From the NCBI RefSeq assembly GCF_000021545.1, contig NC_012438.1:1424003-1488002 (forward strand): DNA of 64,000 nucleotides, in the 5' to 3' direction. The position numbers and the translations under genes are program-made. Source of the DNA: Sulfurihydrogenibium azorense Az-Fu1. Lineage in GTDB: Bacteria; Aquificota; Aquificia; Aquificales; Hydrogenothermaceae. Positions 9,264 to 19,831 of this stretch are shown in pieces. A model generated the notes under the pieces. It made no database searches. It had not been told where the DNA came from and saw nothing but the letters and a program-made list of their open reading frames with translations. Position 1 is the first letter of the stretch. Each line of letters opens with the position of its first letter.

Positions 9264-10610
9264 GTGGAAGTAAGGGAAGAATTAACACCTAAACAGATAG
9301 TAGAAGAGTTAGATAAGTATATAGTTGGACAATATGAAGCAAAAAAGGCTGTAGCTATAGCTCTTAGAAATAGATGGAGAAGACAAAACCTACCAGAAGA
9401 TCTGAGAGATGAAGTAATACCAAAAAACATACTGATGATAGGTCCTACAGGTGTAGGTAAAACTGAGATAGCTAGGAGACTAGCAGCTTTAGTAAAAGCA
9501 CCTTTTATAAAAGTTGAAGCAACAAAGTTCACAGAAGTAGGATACGTAGGAAGAGATGTAGAGTCAATCATTAGAGAGCTTACTGACGTTGCCTTTAAAA
9601 TGGTAAAAGCAGAAAAAATGGAAGAAGTAAGAGAAAAAGCTAGAAAGATAGCTGAAGAAAAAGTTTTAGACTACTTAGTACCAAAAAGACCAAGAAGATA
9701 CGGTAGCTTAACAGAAGAAGAGGAAGAATCTCCTGCAAGAGAAAAATTTAGGCAAATGTTAAAGGAAGGATTATTAGATGATAGAGTTGTTGAGATAGAC
9801 GTAACGGAAAAAGCTCAAGCCGTAATTGGTGGGGTTGTTGTTCCAGGGTTAGAAGATATAGAAAGTCAGTTAAAAGAGATATTCTCTTCACTAGGTCCCT
9901 CTAGAAGTAAAAAGAGAAAACTTACTGTAAAAGAGGCATTAAAAGTAATAGAAAACGAAGAAGCAGAAAAACTGATAGATATGGATGAAGTCCAATCTTT
10001 AGCTATAAAGAGAGTGGAAAACTTTGGAATTGTTTTTATAGACGAGATAGATAAAGTAGCTTCAAAATCAAGTAGTAGGTCTGGACCTGACGTATCAAGG
10101 GAAGGTGTTCAAAGAGACTTACTACCCATAGTTGAAGGAACTGTTGTATCTACAAAGTACGGACCTGTAAGAACAGACCATATACTTTTTATAGCAGCTG
10201 GTGCATTTCATCTCTCAAAACCTTCTGACTTAATTCCAGAGCTCCAAGGTAGATTTCCCATAAGAGTTGAACTAAAACCTCTGACTAAAGAAGACTTTGT
10301 AAGGATACTAACTGAGCCTAAAAATGCACTTATAAAACAGTATAAAGCCCTTATGTTAACAGAAGGAGTAGAGTTAGAATTTACACAAGATGCTATAGAA
10401 GAGATAGCAAGACTTGCCCAAGAAGTAAACGAAAAGACAGAAAACATAGGTGCAAGAAGACTACATACAATCTTAGAAAAAATAATGGAAGATTACTCAT
10501 TTAACGCTCCGGACTTAAAAGGTCAAAAAGTGATTATTGACGCAAACATTGTAAGAGAAAAACTTGGAGATATAATATCTAACGAAGATTTAAGTAGATA
10601 TATTTTATAA
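9264..10610 (+). CDS. hslU: ATP-dependent protease ATPase subunit HslU (ClpY)
   Basis: A 448-residue AAA+ unfoldase, the hexameric partner of the HslV peptidase. It starts with the typical [17 protein letters not shown], has Walker [15 protein letters not shown], the pore segment [11 protein letters not shown], Walker [10 protein letters not shown], the inserted I domain (about residues 110-240), sensor block [12 protein letters not shown] and a C-terminal tail ending LSRYIL, the tail type that docks into HslV. The start is GTG at 9264 with AAAGGAGG upstream. Unusually, no hslV gene is next to it or anywhere in this window. Confidence 0.96.
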   Translation: MEVREELTPKQIVEELDKYIVGQYEAKKAVAIALRNRWRRQNLPEDLRDEVIPKNILMIGPTGVGKTEIARRLAALVKAPFIKVEATKFTEVGYVGRDVESIIRELTDVAFKMVKAEKMEEVREKARKIAEEKVLDYLVPKRPRRYGSLTEEEEESPAREKFRQMLKEGLLDDRVVEIDVTEKAQAVIGGVVVPGLEDIESQLKEIFSSLGPSRSKKRKLTVKEALKVIENEEAEKLIDMDEVQSLAIKRVENFGIVFIDEIDKVASKSSSRSGPDVSREGVQRDLLPIVEGTVVSTKYGPVRTDHILFIAAGAFHLSKPSDLIPELQGRFPIRVELKPLTKEDFVRILTEPKNALIKQYKALMLTEGVELEFTQDAIEEIARLAQEVNEKTENIGARRLHTILEKIMEDYSFNAPDLKGQKVIIDANIVREKLGDIISNEDLSRYIL

Positions 10611-10628
10611 AAAAAGAGAGGAGAGAAT

Positions 10629-10928
10629 ATGGAAAAGTTAGAAGAAGTTCCAATAACCTTTGAAGAATTACTTAAAGATATTGAAATAAGTACGGCAGCT
10701 TCAGCTTACGTATTGATAGAGGCAAATCCTTCTGAGATCCCTGCTATTTTAAAAGCTTTGGCAAGTGTCCCTAACGTAAAGTCTGCAGACGTAGTAACAG
10801 GAATATACGACATTATTGTTTATTTAGTTGGACAAGACCAAAACGAAATAGGAAAAGTTGTAATAAGGGACATAAACTCTATACCAGGAGTAAAAAAAGC
10901 TACAACATGTATGGTAGTGAAGCTGTAA
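10629..10928 (+). CDS. Stand-alone Lrp/AsnC ligand-binding (RAM) domain protein
   Basis: A 99-residue protein whose residues about 24-99 match the alpha-beta RAM domain that senses amino acids in Lrp/AsnC regulators (AYVLIEANPSEIPAILKAL, VKSADVVTGIYDIIVYLVG, IPGVKKATTCMVV). The helix-turn-helix half of those regulators is missing, replaced by about 20 residues of acidic leader. Such SraA/RAM-only proteins form ring oligomers and may modulate full-length Lrp proteins, but no function can be assigned. It follows hslU by 18 bases, with AGAGGAGAG as ribosome site, and converges on uvrA with only 13 bases between the stops. Confidence 0.85.
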   Translation: MEKLEEVPITFEELLKDIEISTAASAYVLIEANPSEIPAILKALASVPNVKSADVVTGIYDIIVYLVGQDQNEIGKVVIRDINSIPGVKKATTCMVVKL

Positions 10929-10941
10929 AAAGATAGATAAT

Positions 10942-13701
10942 CTAAACTAAATACTTTTTTAAAAACCTTCCAGTGTAAGAGTTTTCGTTAGATGCTACCA
11001 TTTCTGGAGTCCCTTGGGCTACTATCTGCCCTCCTTTTTCTCCTCCTTCAGGGCCAAGGTCTATTATCCAGTCTGCACATTTTATAACATCTAAGTTATG
11101 TTCTATGACAACTACAGTGTTTCCTTTATCTACAAGTTTATTTAGTACTTGAATTAGTTTTGCAACATCATGGGAATGAAGTCCTGTAGTAGGTTCATCT
11201 AAAAGGTATAGAGTTCTTCCTGTGTCCCTTTTTGATAACTCTCTTGACAGTTTTATCCTTTGAGCTTCTCCACCACTTAAAGTGGTAGCAGGCTGACCTA
11301 ACTTTATATAATCAAGTCCTACATCATGAAGAACTTTAAGCTTATTCCTAATGGTAGGTACATTTTCAAAAAACTCTAAAGCTTCGGCTACTGTCATATC
11401 TAAAACGTCTGCTATATTTTTTCCTTTGTATAGAATAGACAAAGTTTCTTTGTTGTACCTTTTTCCTCCGCACACTTCACAAGTTACGTATATATCTGGT
11501 AAAAAGTGCATCTCGATTTTTACTACACCTTCTCCCTGACAAGCTTCACATCTACCACCTTTAACATTAAAAGAAAATCTGCCTGCAGTGTATCCCCTTG
11601 CCTTTGCTTCTATGGTTGATGCAAAAAGTTCCCTTATATAGTCAAACACCTTTGTGTATGTAGCTGGGTTTGACCTTGGTGTCCTTCCTATTGGAGATTG
11701 GTCAACGTTTATAACCTTATCTATATGTTCCCATCCTTCTATTTTGTCGTGAAGTCCTACTTCTTCATTTGTTTCATAAAATCTATTTTTTGCTGCTTGC
11801 CAAAGTATATCGTATATAAGCGTTGATTTTCCACTTCCAGATACACCTGTTATAGCCACAAAGACACCTAAAGGTATTTTAACATCTATATTTTTAAGGT
11901 TATGGTGTCTTGCACCGTAAATCGTTAAGTATTTGTCTTTTATCCTTCTTCTTTCTTTAGGTAAAGGTATTTTAAGTTTTCCACTTAAGTACTTTCCTGT
12001 TAGAGAGTTTGGATTTTGCTTTATCTCCTCTACAGTTCCTACAGCTGTAATCTGTCCTCCATAAACACCACTACCAGGTCCTATATCAACTATATAGTCA
12101 GCTTCTTCTATTGTTTCAGGGTCGTGTTCTACAACTATAACAGTATTTCCTAAGTCTCTAAGTTCTTTCAAAGTGTTAATAAGCTTTTCTGTGTCCCTTG
12201 GATGAAGTCCTATTGAAGGTTCATCTAAGACGTATAAAACACCTGACAGTTTTGACCCTATCTGGGTTGCAAGTCTTATTCTCTGGGCTTCTCCTCCACT
12301 TAAAGTGGTAGCAGACCTTTCTAAAGTAAGGTAATCAAGACCAACATCTATTAAAAACTTTAACCTCTCTTTAATTTCTTTTATAACTTTTTCTGCTACA
12401 ACTTTATCTTTTTCTGACATAGGAGATTTTTCAAACTCTTCAAAAAATCTGTAAGCCAGACTTATATCCATCTGGACAACTTCGTATATATTCTTTCCTC
12501 CAACTAAAACCGTTAGAGCTTCTTTTCTCAGCCTTGAGCCTTTACACTCAAGACATTTTATCTCTTTAATGTACTTTCCGATTTCTTCTCTGTACTTTTC
12601 TACATCTGTTTCTAAAAACTTTTTTTCAAGGTGTGGAATTATACCTTCAAAATACTCATCTCCGTAAAGTATCTCGTGTTTTATGTGTGGTGGAAGGTCT
12701 TTAAATTTCTTGTATCTGTTTACTCTATGAAGGTCTAAAATTTCTCCTACCATTGCCTTGATGTATTTAAAAGATAGACTATCAGATATTCTGAAAGCCT
12801 CTATTGCAGACCTGTTTTCATCAATTAAAGCAGACTCGTCTATCTTGTGTATAACACCAAGACCTTTACAGACAGGGCAAGCTCCATAAGGACTGTTAAA
12901 TGAAAATAATCTCGGAGATAGTTCTGGGATTGAGAAGTTGTGTACTGGGCAGGCAAATTTTTCACTGTAGATTATATCTTCTTGACGGTCTACTATGTTT
13001 ATTACAACAAGCCCATCAGATAGTTTTAAAGCTTGTTCTACAGAATCGTTTACCCTTGTTCTTATACCTTCTTTTACAGTTATTCTATCTACAACTATCT
13101 CTATAGTATGTTTTTTATTCTTTTCAAGTTTTGGTATCTCTTCTGTAAGGTAAATCTCTCCATCTATTCTAACTCTTGGATATCCAAGCCTTTTTATCCT
13201 TTCTAAGACTTCTTTATGCTCTCCTTTCTGTCCTCTAACGATAGGTGCAAGAATTTGAATTTTTGTTCCTTCTGGGAGCTTCATTATACTTTCTGATATC
13301 TCTTGAGGAGATTGGGAGGATATCTCCGTTCCACACTCTGGACAGTGAGCCTTTCCAACTCTGGCAAACAATAGTCTTAAATAATCATAAATTTCTGTTA
13401 TCGTTCCGACTGTAGACCTTGGATTCTTTGATGTAGTTTTTTGGTCTATAGCAATAGCAGGAGATAAACCTTCTATACTGTCTACATCAGGTTTTTCCAT
13501 AATACCTAAAAATTGTCTTGCGTAAGCAGACAGACTTTCTACGTACCTTCTTTGTCCTTCTGCGTAAATTGTATCAAAAGCAAGGGAAGACTTTCCAGAC
13601 CCTGAAGGTCCAGTTATTACAATAAGTTTGTTTTTTGGTAATTCTAAATCTATATTCTTAAGGTTATGTTGTCTTGCTCCGTGAATAACTATCTTGTCCA
13701 T
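10942..13701 (-). CDS. uvrA: Excinuclease ABC subunit A
   Basis: A 919-residue DNA damage-recognition ATPase of nucleotide excision repair. It contains two ABC modules: Walker [15 protein letters not shown] near residue 35 and [10 protein letters not shown] in the second half, with signature sequences [14 protein letters not shown] and [15 protein letters not shown]. Zinc fingers are visible as CPxC/CxxC pairs, including [19 protein letters not shown] followed by CEVCGGKR. Length is normal. It is the last gene of the long leftward run and its start overlaps the end of recN by 13 bases, so two DNA-repair genes are coupled. uvrB and uvrC are not in the window. Confidence 0.98.
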   Translation of the reverse strand: MDKIVIHGARQHNLKNIDLELPKNKLIVITGPSGSGKSSLAFDTIYAEGQRRYVESLSAYARQFLGIMEKPDVDSIEGLSPAIAIDQKTTSKNPRSTVGTITEIYDYLRLLFARVGKAHCPECGTEISSQSPQEISESIMKLPEGTKIQILAPIVRGQKGEHKEVLERIKRLGYPRVRIDGEIYLTEEIPKLEKNKKHTIEIVVDRITVKEGIRTRVNDSVEQALKLSDGLVVINIVDRQEDIIYSEKFACPVHNFSIPELSPRLFSFNSPYGACPVCKGLGVIHKIDESALIDENRSAIEAFRISDSLSFKYIKAMVGEILDLHRVNRYKKFKDLPPHIKHEILYGDEYFEGIIPHLEKKFLETDVEKYREEIGKYIKEIKCLECKGSRLRKEALTVLVGGKNIYEVVQMDISLAYRFFEEFEKSPMSEKDKVVAEKVIKEIKERLKFLIDVGLDYLTLERSATTLSGGEAQRIRLATQIGSKLSGVLYVLDEPSIGLHPRDTEKLINTLKELRDLGNTVIVVEHDPETIEEADYIVDIGPGSGVYGGQITAVGTVEEIKQNPNSLTGKYLSGKLKIPLPKERRRIKDKYLTIYGARHHNLKNIDVKIPLGVFVAITGVSGSGKSTLIYDILWQAAKNRFYETNEEVGLHDKIEGWEHIDKVINVDQSPIGRTPRSNPATYTKVFDYIRELFASTIEAKARGYTAGRFSFNVKGGRCEACQGEGVVKIEMHFLPDIYVTCEVCGGKRYNKETLSILYKGKNIADVLDMTVAEALEFFENVPTIRNKLKVLHDVGLDYIKLGQPATTLSGGEAQRIKLSRELSKRDTGRTLYLLDEPTTGLHSHDVAKLIQVLNKLVDKGNTVVVIEHNLDVIKCADWIIDLGPEGGEKGGQIVAQGTPEMVASNENSYTGRFLKKYLV

Positions 13702-15287
13702 ACTTCTCCTTGTTTTAAAAGTTCTTTTGCAAGGTTTATAGAGTCTTCGTTTACTATTCCACTTAACATTCTTGCAATCTCTTTAATTCTTTCATCTTGG
13801 GTTAACTGTTTTATAACTGCTCTTGTCTTTCCGTTTTCTTCTTGTTTATCTATATAAAAATGTTTATCTCCTATAACTGCAATCTGTGGAAGATGAGTTA
13901 TTAGAATAATTTGAAAGTCTTTAGAGAGCTGTTTTAACTTCTTTGCCATAGATACAGCTGTTATACCACCTATACCTGTATCTATCTCGTCAAAAATCAT
14001 AGTGTTAACAGACTTTTTAGATATTAGTTTTAATACTAAAGAAAGTCTTGATATCTCTCCTCCTGAAGCTATCTCATCTAAAGGTTTTGGCTCAAACCCT
14101 TTATTACCAGAAAATAAAAACTGGACTTTATCTATTCCGTATCTGTCTAACTCTTTTTCTTGTATTAACACTTTAAAGTCAGCTGATTTAAAGGCAAGGT
14201 CTTTTAGATGGTTTAACACCTCTTCCTCAAACTCTTTAACTTTACTTTTTCTTATATTAGATAGTTCATTGGCTTTTTCAACTACAAGGCTGTGGAGTTG
14301 TTTTAACTGACTTTCTAAAATAGGTGTTTTATCTTCAAGGTGTAGTAGTGTCTCCAACTCATTTTGTAGATTTTCAAGAAGGTTGATTAATCCTTTTTCA
14401 TCGTAGCCGTACTTTCTTTCTAAGTGATTGATTAAGTTTAACCTTTCTTCTATCTGATGGAGTTTTTCTTGGTTAAAGTCTAAATCAAAGTCTTCAAGGT
14501 CGTAGTAGGTTTCTTCAATCAAGGTTTTTGCGTTTTCTAAATTGTCTAACACTTTAGACAGTCTTTCTTCAAAATCTGATACTTTTGATATACTTTTTAC
14601 AGCTGTAGATAGATTTTGAAGTATACCGTTTTCTTGGGATATTAAAGCTTTTGTAAACTCTACACTTTCTTTTATTGTTTGTATGTTTGAGTAGTAGTTA
14701 TACTCTTGTTCGAGTTTTTGTTTTTCTCCTTCTTTCAGGTTTGCACTTTGTAGCTCGTTTATCTGAAACTGTAAAAAGTCTATCTTTTGAAGCCTGTCTG
14801 ACTGTTTTAGGATAATGTCTTCATACTCTTTTTTTAGTTTTTGATACTGAATATACAGCTGCTGAAACTCTTGTAGTTTGTCTTCTATCTTTAGATATTT
14901 ATCGTAAACTTCCCTGTGGTAATCTTTATCAAACAGTCTTTGGCTGTAATGTTGTCCATGGACTTCTATAAGGTCTCTACTTACCTCTTGTATAAGGGAT
15001 TTTCCTACTTTTCTACCGTTTAGGTAGTAAAGACTCTTTCCGTTTTTTATCTGTCTTGCAATAACTAAAATACCATCTTCTGAATAGTCGTTATCAACTT
15101 CAAAGGTTAACTCTACGTAGTCTTCTTCTTCGTAATTTCCTTTTTCTCCTAAGACAAACGTTATAGCATCTATTACTAAGGACTTTCCTACTCCCGTTTC
15201 TCCTGTAAATACATTCATTTTAGGGTGTAGGTCTATCTCAACATCTTTAATGTATAGAAACTTTTTTATCCTTACAGAAGACAGCAT
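13689..15287 (-). CDS. recN: DNA repair protein RecN
   Basis: A 532-residue SMC-like ATPase acting in double-strand break repair. The N terminus [20 protein letters not shown] and Walker [17 protein letters not shown] are typical, the middle (about residues 140-340) is long alpha-helical coiled coil, and the C-terminal head carries the signature [18 protein letters not shown] and Walker [13 protein letters not shown], then [10 protein letters not shown]. Length is slightly short of the usual 550 or so. It starts 3 bases after the EAL-domain gene stop and overlaps uvrA, all in one leftward transcription unit. Confidence 0.97.
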   Translation of the reverse strand: MLSSVRIKKFLYIKDVEIDLHPKMNVFTGETGVGKSLVIDAITFVLGEKGNYEEEDYVELTFEVDNDYSEDGILVIARQIKNGKSLYYLNGRKVGKSLIQEVSRDLIEVHGQHYSQRLFDKDYHREVYDKYLKIEDKLQEFQQLYIQYQKLKKEYEDIILKQSDRLQKIDFLQFQINELQSANLKEGEKQKLEQEYNYYSNIQTIKESVEFTKALISQENGILQNLSTAVKSISKVSDFEERLSKVLDNLENAKTLIEETYYDLEDFDLDFNQEKLHQIEERLNLINHLERKYGYDEKGLINLLENLQNELETLLHLEDKTPILESQLKQLHSLVVEKANELSNIRKSKVKEFEEEVLNHLKDLAFKSADFKVLIQEKELDRYGIDKVQFLFSGNKGFEPKPLDEIASGGEISRLSLVLKLISKKSVNTMIFDEIDTGIGGITAVSMAKKLKQLSKDFQIILITHLPQIAVIGDKHFYIDKQEENGKTRAVIKQLTQDERIKEIARMLSGIVNEDSINLAKELLKQGEVWTR

Positions 15288-15290
15288 CCT

Positions 15291-16784
15291 TTACTCACTT
15301 GCAACATCTTGATTAAAGTTTGTAAGTTCGTAATGAAGAGCTTCAATTCTGTAGATAGGTTTTTCTGAGTCTTCATCACTTTCTTTAAAGTCTGTATATG
15401 CAATTTTAGGTTCTAGTTCTATAAACTTTTTTTCTATCTGAAATGTAGTGTTTGAAAGATGTTTTTTCAAGCTATCTATTAATTTTTGATTTTTCTTTAT
15501 ATTCCCATCTAATATAATTCCTATGGTAAAATTATCTACAAGAGCACCAACAGTATCCTTTGGTAGATAGTAGTTTAGTTTATTTATTAAGTAGTCTAAT
15601 GTCAGTTTATAGTAATAAACACCTTTATTAAAAAAAACATTACGAAGAGAAGGGAAATACAGGTAAACTATAGTAGTTGGAAGCTTTTTATTAAACCTGT
15701 ATTTTAACGTAGACATAAACTCTTTTTTAGATATAAAATCTTCATGGGGAATAGTTTTAAAATTTTCAAGAAGGTACTTTAAATCAAGGTTGTATTTTTT
15801 TAAACTATCTCTTACAATCATAATCTCATTAAGAGTTTCTATCTTATTTCTTTCATTTTTAAGCTTATTTAAAAGATTTTCAAGGGTCTGTAAAGATGCA
15901 AGAATGAAATTTAACTTCTTTAACGTTTTTTGAGCTACTTCATCCAAATTGTGGCAGATATTTAAACTTTCTTTTTTATGTACCATATCTAAAATCTGTT
16001 CAAACTCTTCTTTATTTTCTATAGGAATATTGTAAAAATGGGCTATTATTACTGCTTTAAAAGTATTTAGTAAGTCTTCAATACTATCGTAACTTGATAT
16101 TTTTAAAGTTTTTTTGAATAAATAGGAAAGTAGTTCAGAATCCTGTAGTATTAAGTTTATATCTTCTAAATTCTCTTTTGAAACAATAGTTTTAAAATCC
16201 TTAAAATACCACCCTTGAAAATATCTAACACCTGATGAGATAAGTTTTCTCACTTCTTCTTCAGTTTCTACTTTTTCTGCAAGAATTTTTATATTTGCTT
16301 TTTTTATAAGGTTTGATTCTACTAAACTTTTAACAATTTCTGTAAAATTTTTCCAAACCACCCTGTCTATCTTTATACTTTCTATAAAATCTATATTTTT
16401 TATAACCCTATCAAGGTTTGCACTCTCTGTTCCAAAGTCATCTATAGACATTTTTATAGCATTTTGATGGAGTTTCTCTATAAACGAGTCTACTTTAGAA
16501 TGGGATTCTTCTAATATTTCTATAACTAAGTTATCTTTTAATGGATGTTTCTTTATAGCTTCTATTATTTTATCTATATACTTTTCCAAAGTCTTTGTAC
16601 CTATGTTGATATGGTATACATACTTTTTATCTTCATTTTTTAGTAAATCCAAATGGTGGATAAATGTCTTGTAGTCTATCTCCGGATTTGAAAGAAGGTA
16701 AGGGAAGTCTGCTAATACCTCAAAACCTTCAACTAAAAACTTATCTTTTTCTAAATCATAGTAGTATATAGGTTCTTTTCTCAT
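15291..16784 (-). CDS. EAL-domain protein with a C-terminal degenerate GGDEF-like domain
   Basis: This 497-residue protein begins with an EAL phosphodiesterase-type domain (about residues 1-205). Residues that bind metal and c-di-GMP in active EAL enzymes have counterparts: E22 (motif EVL), N60, E89 (VIEILEES), D115/D116 (SIDDFG), K138 (IKIDR), E170 (ILAEKVE) and Q190 (YFQGW). It may therefore hydrolyse c-di-GMP. A helical middle region follows, and residues about 355-475 look like a GGDEF fold in which the signature is VDNFT (416-420), so cyclase activity is not expected. The order EAL first, GGDEF-like last, is the reverse of the usual fusion. No membrane segment or signal peptide is seen. 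It lies in the leuD-to-uvrA run. Confidence 0.75.
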   Translation of the reverse strand: MRKEPIYYYDLEKDKFLVEGFEVLADFPYLLSNPEIDYKTFIHHLDLLKNEDKKYVYHINIGTKTLEKYIDKIIEAIKKHPLKDNLVIEILEESHSKVDSFIEKLHQNAIKMSIDDFGTESANLDRVIKNIDFIESIKIDRVVWKNFTEIVKSLVESNLIKKANIKILAEKVETEEEVRKLISSGVRYFQGWYFKDFKTIVSKENLEDINLILQDSELLSYLFKKTLKISSYDSIEDLLNTFKAVIIAHFYNIPIENKEEFEQILDMVHKKESLNICHNLDEVAQKTLKKLNFILASLQTLENLLNKLKNERNKIETLNEIMIVRDSLKKYNLDLKYLLENFKTIPHEDFISKKEFMSTLKYRFNKKLPTTIVYLYFPSLRNVFFNKGVYYYKLTLDYLINKLNYYLPKDTVGALVDNFTIGIILDGNIKKNQKLIDSLKKHLSNTTFQIEKKFIELEPKIAYTDFKESDEDSEKPIYRIEALHYELTNFNQDVASE

Positions 16785-16807
16785 TTAGTTTTCCTCCACC
16801 CTGTTGA

Positions 16808-17383
16808 TTACTTTCCACTTTTATAAAAACATATAACTCTTTGTATTACAGTAATATTTGAGAAAAATGCAATTATTCCAACACCGTAGATTAAAAATCC
16901 AGTTAGCAGGGAGAGTATTAAAACAAAAGACCTTTCTGGTCTTTCCATTATGCCAACTTTACACTCTACTCCTAAACTTTCTGACCTTGCCCTTGTATAA
17001 CTTGTCATGTAAGAGCCTATTAACGCCAAAGATGAGGAAATGAAAAATAAATCATCATTCTTAAAGTAGTACATTAAAGATAGAATAGGTATTATATCAG
17101 AGTACCTATCTATAACAGAGTCTAAAAATGCACCCATTAATGTCTGCTGGTTGTACTTCCTTGCCAAGTACCCATCAAGAGCATCACATAAATTTCCTAC
17201 CAGTATAAAAATACCAGCCACTAAAAACATACCTTTAATAATAAAGAAACTTCCTACAAAAACAAAGACCAAACCCACTACTGTCAAAATATTTGGTGAT
17301 ACATTTATCTTATAAAGAAAGTCTACTATAGGTGTTGTTTTTTCTTCCCAAATTGGTTTTATATTTTTAATTATTTGACTCAT
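16808..17383 (-). CDS. CDP-alcohol phosphatidyltransferase family membrane protein
   Basis: A 191-residue integral membrane enzyme of the CDP-alcohol phosphatidyltransferase family, which joins CDP-diacylglycerol or a related donor to an alcohol head group. The defining motif D-x2-DG-x2-AR-x8-G-x3-D-x3-D is complete (DALDGYLARKYNQQ, then GAFLDSVID, about residues 87-112). Several hydrophobic helices follow. The substrate could be glycerol 3-phosphate (PgsA-like), serine or inositol phosphate; the short length does not decide. Its start lies inside the end of trpF (17-base overlap). Confidence 0.85.
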   Translation of the reverse strand: MSQIIKNIKPIWEEKTTPIVDFLYKINVSPNILTVVGLVFVFVGSFFIIKGMFLVAGIFILVGNLCDALDGYLARKYNQQTLMGAFLDSVIDRYSDIIPILSLMYYFKNDDLFFISSSLALIGSYMTSYTRARSESLGVECKVGIMERPERSFVLILSLLTGFLIYGVGIIAFFSNITVIQRVICFYKSGK

Positions 17384-17993
17384 AACTTTTTACAATCTCT
17401 ATAAACTGTTTTACCTTGCTAATATCTTTTATTCCAGGTTTAATCTCAAGTTTTGATGAAGCATCTACTCCGTAAGGCTTTATCTGGCTTAAAACTTCCT
17501 TTATGTTATCCAGCCCAAGCCCTCCAGATACAATAATTTTATCATAAAGTTTTAAAACTTTTTTTAAAAGCTGTATGTCTATTGTCTCTCCTGTTCCACC
17601 GTACATACCTTCTTTGTAAGTGTCTAAAAGCAAGCAGTAATCATCTTTCATATACTCTTCCATCTGTTTAATTTGAGACTCTTCTTTAATACGAAACACT
17701 TTTATAACTCTGTCTTTTGGAAAGTTTTTTACAAAGCTGTAATCTTCATCCCCGTGAAACTGGATTATATCTGCTATGTAAAGCAGCTCTTCTACTGTTT
17801 TTTCATCTTGGTTTACCACTACAACTACTAACTTTGTACTTTCATTCAGTGATTGTTTTATCTCTATTATTTTATCTAAATCTACGTATCTGGGGCTTTT
17901 TGGGTAAAAGATGGTGCCTAAGTAGTTGGCACCGAGCTGAGATATCTCCTTAGCCTGCTGAGGCTGGGTTATTCCACATATCTTTACTATCAT
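17367..17993 (-). CDS. trpF: Phosphoribosylanthranilate isomerase
   Basis: A 208-residue TIM-barrel enzyme of tryptophan synthesis that isomerises N-(5-phosphoribosyl)anthranilate to the carboxyphenylamino-deoxyribulose phosphate. The N terminus MIVKICGITQPQQAKE carries the catalytic Cys in KICGIT, GTIFYPKSPRYV and IIQFHGDE are family blocks, and the catalytic Asp region reads LLDTYKEGMYGGTGETID. The C-terminal phosphate site is VSGGLGLDN and GVDASSKLE. Length is normal. It overlaps the transketolase C-subunit gene (4 bases) and the phosphatidyltransferase gene; no other trp biosynthesis gene is near. Confidence 0.96.
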   Translation of the reverse strand: MIVKICGITQPQQAKEISQLGANYLGTIFYPKSPRYVDLDKIIEIKQSLNESTKLVVVVVNQDEKTVEELLYIADIIQFHGDEDYSFVKNFPKDRVIKVFRIKEESQIKQMEEYMKDDYCLLLDTYKEGMYGGTGETIDIQLLKKVLKLYDKIIVSGGLGLDNIKEVLSQIKPYGVDASSKLEIKPGIKDISKVKQFIEIVKSYESNN

Positions 17994-18952
17994 TTTGTTT
18001 TTTTAGAAAGAGCTAACCTTACTTTATTTTTTAAACCTTCTACTGATAATCCCATCTCTTCCATTACTTCCCAAGCTGGACCAGATATACCAAATCTATC
18101 TTCTACACCGTGTCTTACTAAGATGGTAGGACATTCTTCTCCTAAGACTTCTGCTACTGCACTACCAAGACCGCCTATTATAGAGTGCTCTTCTGAAGTT
18201 ACTACAGCTTTTGTTTTCTTCGCTGTCTGGACTATCAACTCTCTATCTATAGGCTTTATAGATGCCATGTTTATAACTTCAACGTCTATCCCTTCACTTT
18301 CCAGCTCGTAAGCTGCTTGAAGTGCTATTGATACCATAACACCACAAGCTATTACAGAAACATCTTCTCCTTCTTTTAACACATAACCTTTCCCTAATTC
18401 AAATTCGTAATCTTGAGGCATTATCACTGGAAATTTTTCTCTACTCATTCTTATGTAAAAAGGTTCTTTTATCCAGTGGACTTTCTTTAAAACCTTTTCC
18501 ATCTCTACGCTGTCTGCTGGTACTATTACATTCATATTAGGAAGAGTTCTCATCAGGGAAATATCTTCATTCATCTGATGGGAAGCTCCGTCTTGGCCTA
18601 CAGAAACACCTCCATGGGATGCAACTAACTTTACATTGAGTTTGTTGTAGGCTATCTGTTGTCTAATTATCTCCCACGGTCTTCCTGATAAAAATATTGC
18701 AAAGGATGAAGCATAGACAGTTCTTCCGGTGTATGCTAAACCTGCTGCTATACCTATTAAGTTTTGCTCTGCTATCCCAACATTAAAAAATCTTTCTGGA
18801 AAAGCTTCATGAAATTTATGTGTTCTTGTAGATTCTGACAAATCTGCATCTAAAACGACCATGTTAGGATCTATTTTACCAAGTTCAACTAAAACTTCTC
18901 CGTAAGTGTCCCTTAAAGCTTTTTTTGGTAAAGAAGATATATCAACTGTCAT
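17990..18952 (-). CDS. Transketolase, C-terminal subunit
   Basis: About 320 residues corresponding to the pyrimidine-binding and C-terminal domains of transketolase, which moves two-carbon units between sugar phosphates. Visible blocks are RDTYGEVLVELG, VVLDADLSESTRTHKF, FNVGIAEQNLIGIAAGLA with the catalytic Glu, and SHGGVSVGQDGASHQ. An upstream GTG at 18964 is possible, but the ribosome site AGGAGG sits directly on it; the ATG at 18952 (or the TTG before it) has proper spacing, so 18952 is preferred. It follows the N-subunit gene closely and the two subunits should assemble into one enzyme. Confidence 0.93.
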   Translation of the reverse strand: MTVDISSLPKKALRDTYGEVLVELGKIDPNMVVLDADLSESTRTHKFHEAFPERFFNVGIAEQNLIGIAAGLAYTGRTVYASSFAIFLSGRPWEIIRQQIAYNKLNVKLVASHGGVSVGQDGASHQMNEDISLMRTLPNMNVIVPADSVEMEKVLKKVHWIKEPFYIRMSREKFPVIMPQDYEFELGKGYVLKEGEDVSVIACGVMVSIALQAAYELESEGIDVEVINMASIKPIDRELIVQTAKKTKAVVTSEEHSIIGGLGSAVAEVLGEECPTILVRHGVEDRFGISGPAWEVMEEMGLSVEGLKNKVRLALSKKTK

Positions 18953-18956
18953 CAAA

Positions 18957-19817
18957 TTAAACACCTCCTGCTGTTAGTTCTAACAAGGCTTTTTCGTACT
19001 GCTCTTTATTAGGTGCAACTCCGTGCCATTTAAAGTTATTTTCCATAAATGACACTCCTTTTCCTTTTACTGTATGGGCTACTATTACGGTTGGTTTTCC
19101 TTTTGTATTTCTTGCTTCTTCTAAAGCATCTATTATCTGCTGGTAATCGTGTCCATCTATTTCAATAGCGTGCCATCCAAAGGCTTTATACTTGTCTGCT
19201 AGTGGGTGCACATTTACAATTTGTCTAACATCTCCGTCTATCTGTAGGTTGTTGTTGTCTACTATTGCACATAGGTTATCTAACTTGTGATGTCCTGCAA
19301 ACATCGCAGCTTCCCACACCATTCCTTCTTGGATTTCTCCGTCTCCTAACATAACATAAACTCTGTAATCTTTATTCGCAAGTTTTCCTGATAAGGCTTG
19401 ACCTATTGCTACAGAAAGTCCTTGTCCTAGTGAACCTGTTGAAGCTTCAGCTCCTGGAACACCGTGTTTATTTCCCTGCCAAGCAGGATGTCCTTGTAGT
19501 CTACTGTATCCGTCAGGTGCAAACCCTTTTGTTTTTCTGTATGTATTTAACTCTTCTTTTGTTATGTATCCTACTTTTGCTAAAACTGAGTACAAGGCAG
19601 GAGATGCATGTCCTTTTGAGAGGATAAATCTGTCTCTATCTTCCCACCAAGGATTTTTAGGGTCGTACCTTAAAAATCCTCCAAAGTATAAAACTGTAAG
19701 TATATCTATCGCAGACAGAGAACCTCCAGGATGTCCTGATTGAGCGTTGTAAACCATCGTTATAATATCAATTCTAAGTTCTCTGGCAATCTCTTTTAGC
19801 TTATTTATATCTCTCAA
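18957..19817 (-). CDS. Transketolase, N-terminal (thiamine-diphosphate binding) subunit
   Basis: A 286-residue protein equal to the PP domain of transketolase. It contains AQSGHPGGSLSAIDIL, ILSKGHASPALY, GSLGQGLSVAIGQAL and the thiamine diphosphate/Mg site GDGEIQEGMVWEA followed by NNNLQIDG. The split arrangement with the C-subunit next door is common in archaea and some deep-branching bacteria. The start is TTG at 19817, with AGGAGGTG eight bases upstream and no nearby ATG in frame. It begins 14 bases after the lipoprotein gene. Confidence 0.94.
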   Translation of the reverse strand: MRDINKLKEIARELRIDIITMVYNAQSGHPGGSLSAIDILTVLYFGGFLRYDPKNPWWEDRDRFILSKGHASPALYSVLAKVGYITKEELNTYRKTKGFAPDGYSRLQGHPAWQGNKHGVPGAEASTGSLGQGLSVAIGQALSGKLANKDYRVYVMLGDGEIQEGMVWEAAMFAGHHKLDNLCAIVDNNNLQIDGDVRQIVNVHPLADKYKAFGWHAIEIDGHDYQQIIDALEEARNTKGKPTVIVAHTVKGKGVSFMENNFKWHGVAPNKEQYEKALLELTAGGV

Positions 19818-19831
19818 CTTAAATACACCTC

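Noticed and set aside
9119-9571. 150-codon minus-strand open frame across the acs-hslU junction
   Set aside because: It is antisense to two well-supported genes, has no ribosome site and its translation is Ser/Leu/Phe-rich, typical of a shadow frame.
17900-17945. Sigma-54 type -24/-12 element around TTGGCACC
   Set aside because: It lies inside trpF and lacks a properly spaced TTGC partner.
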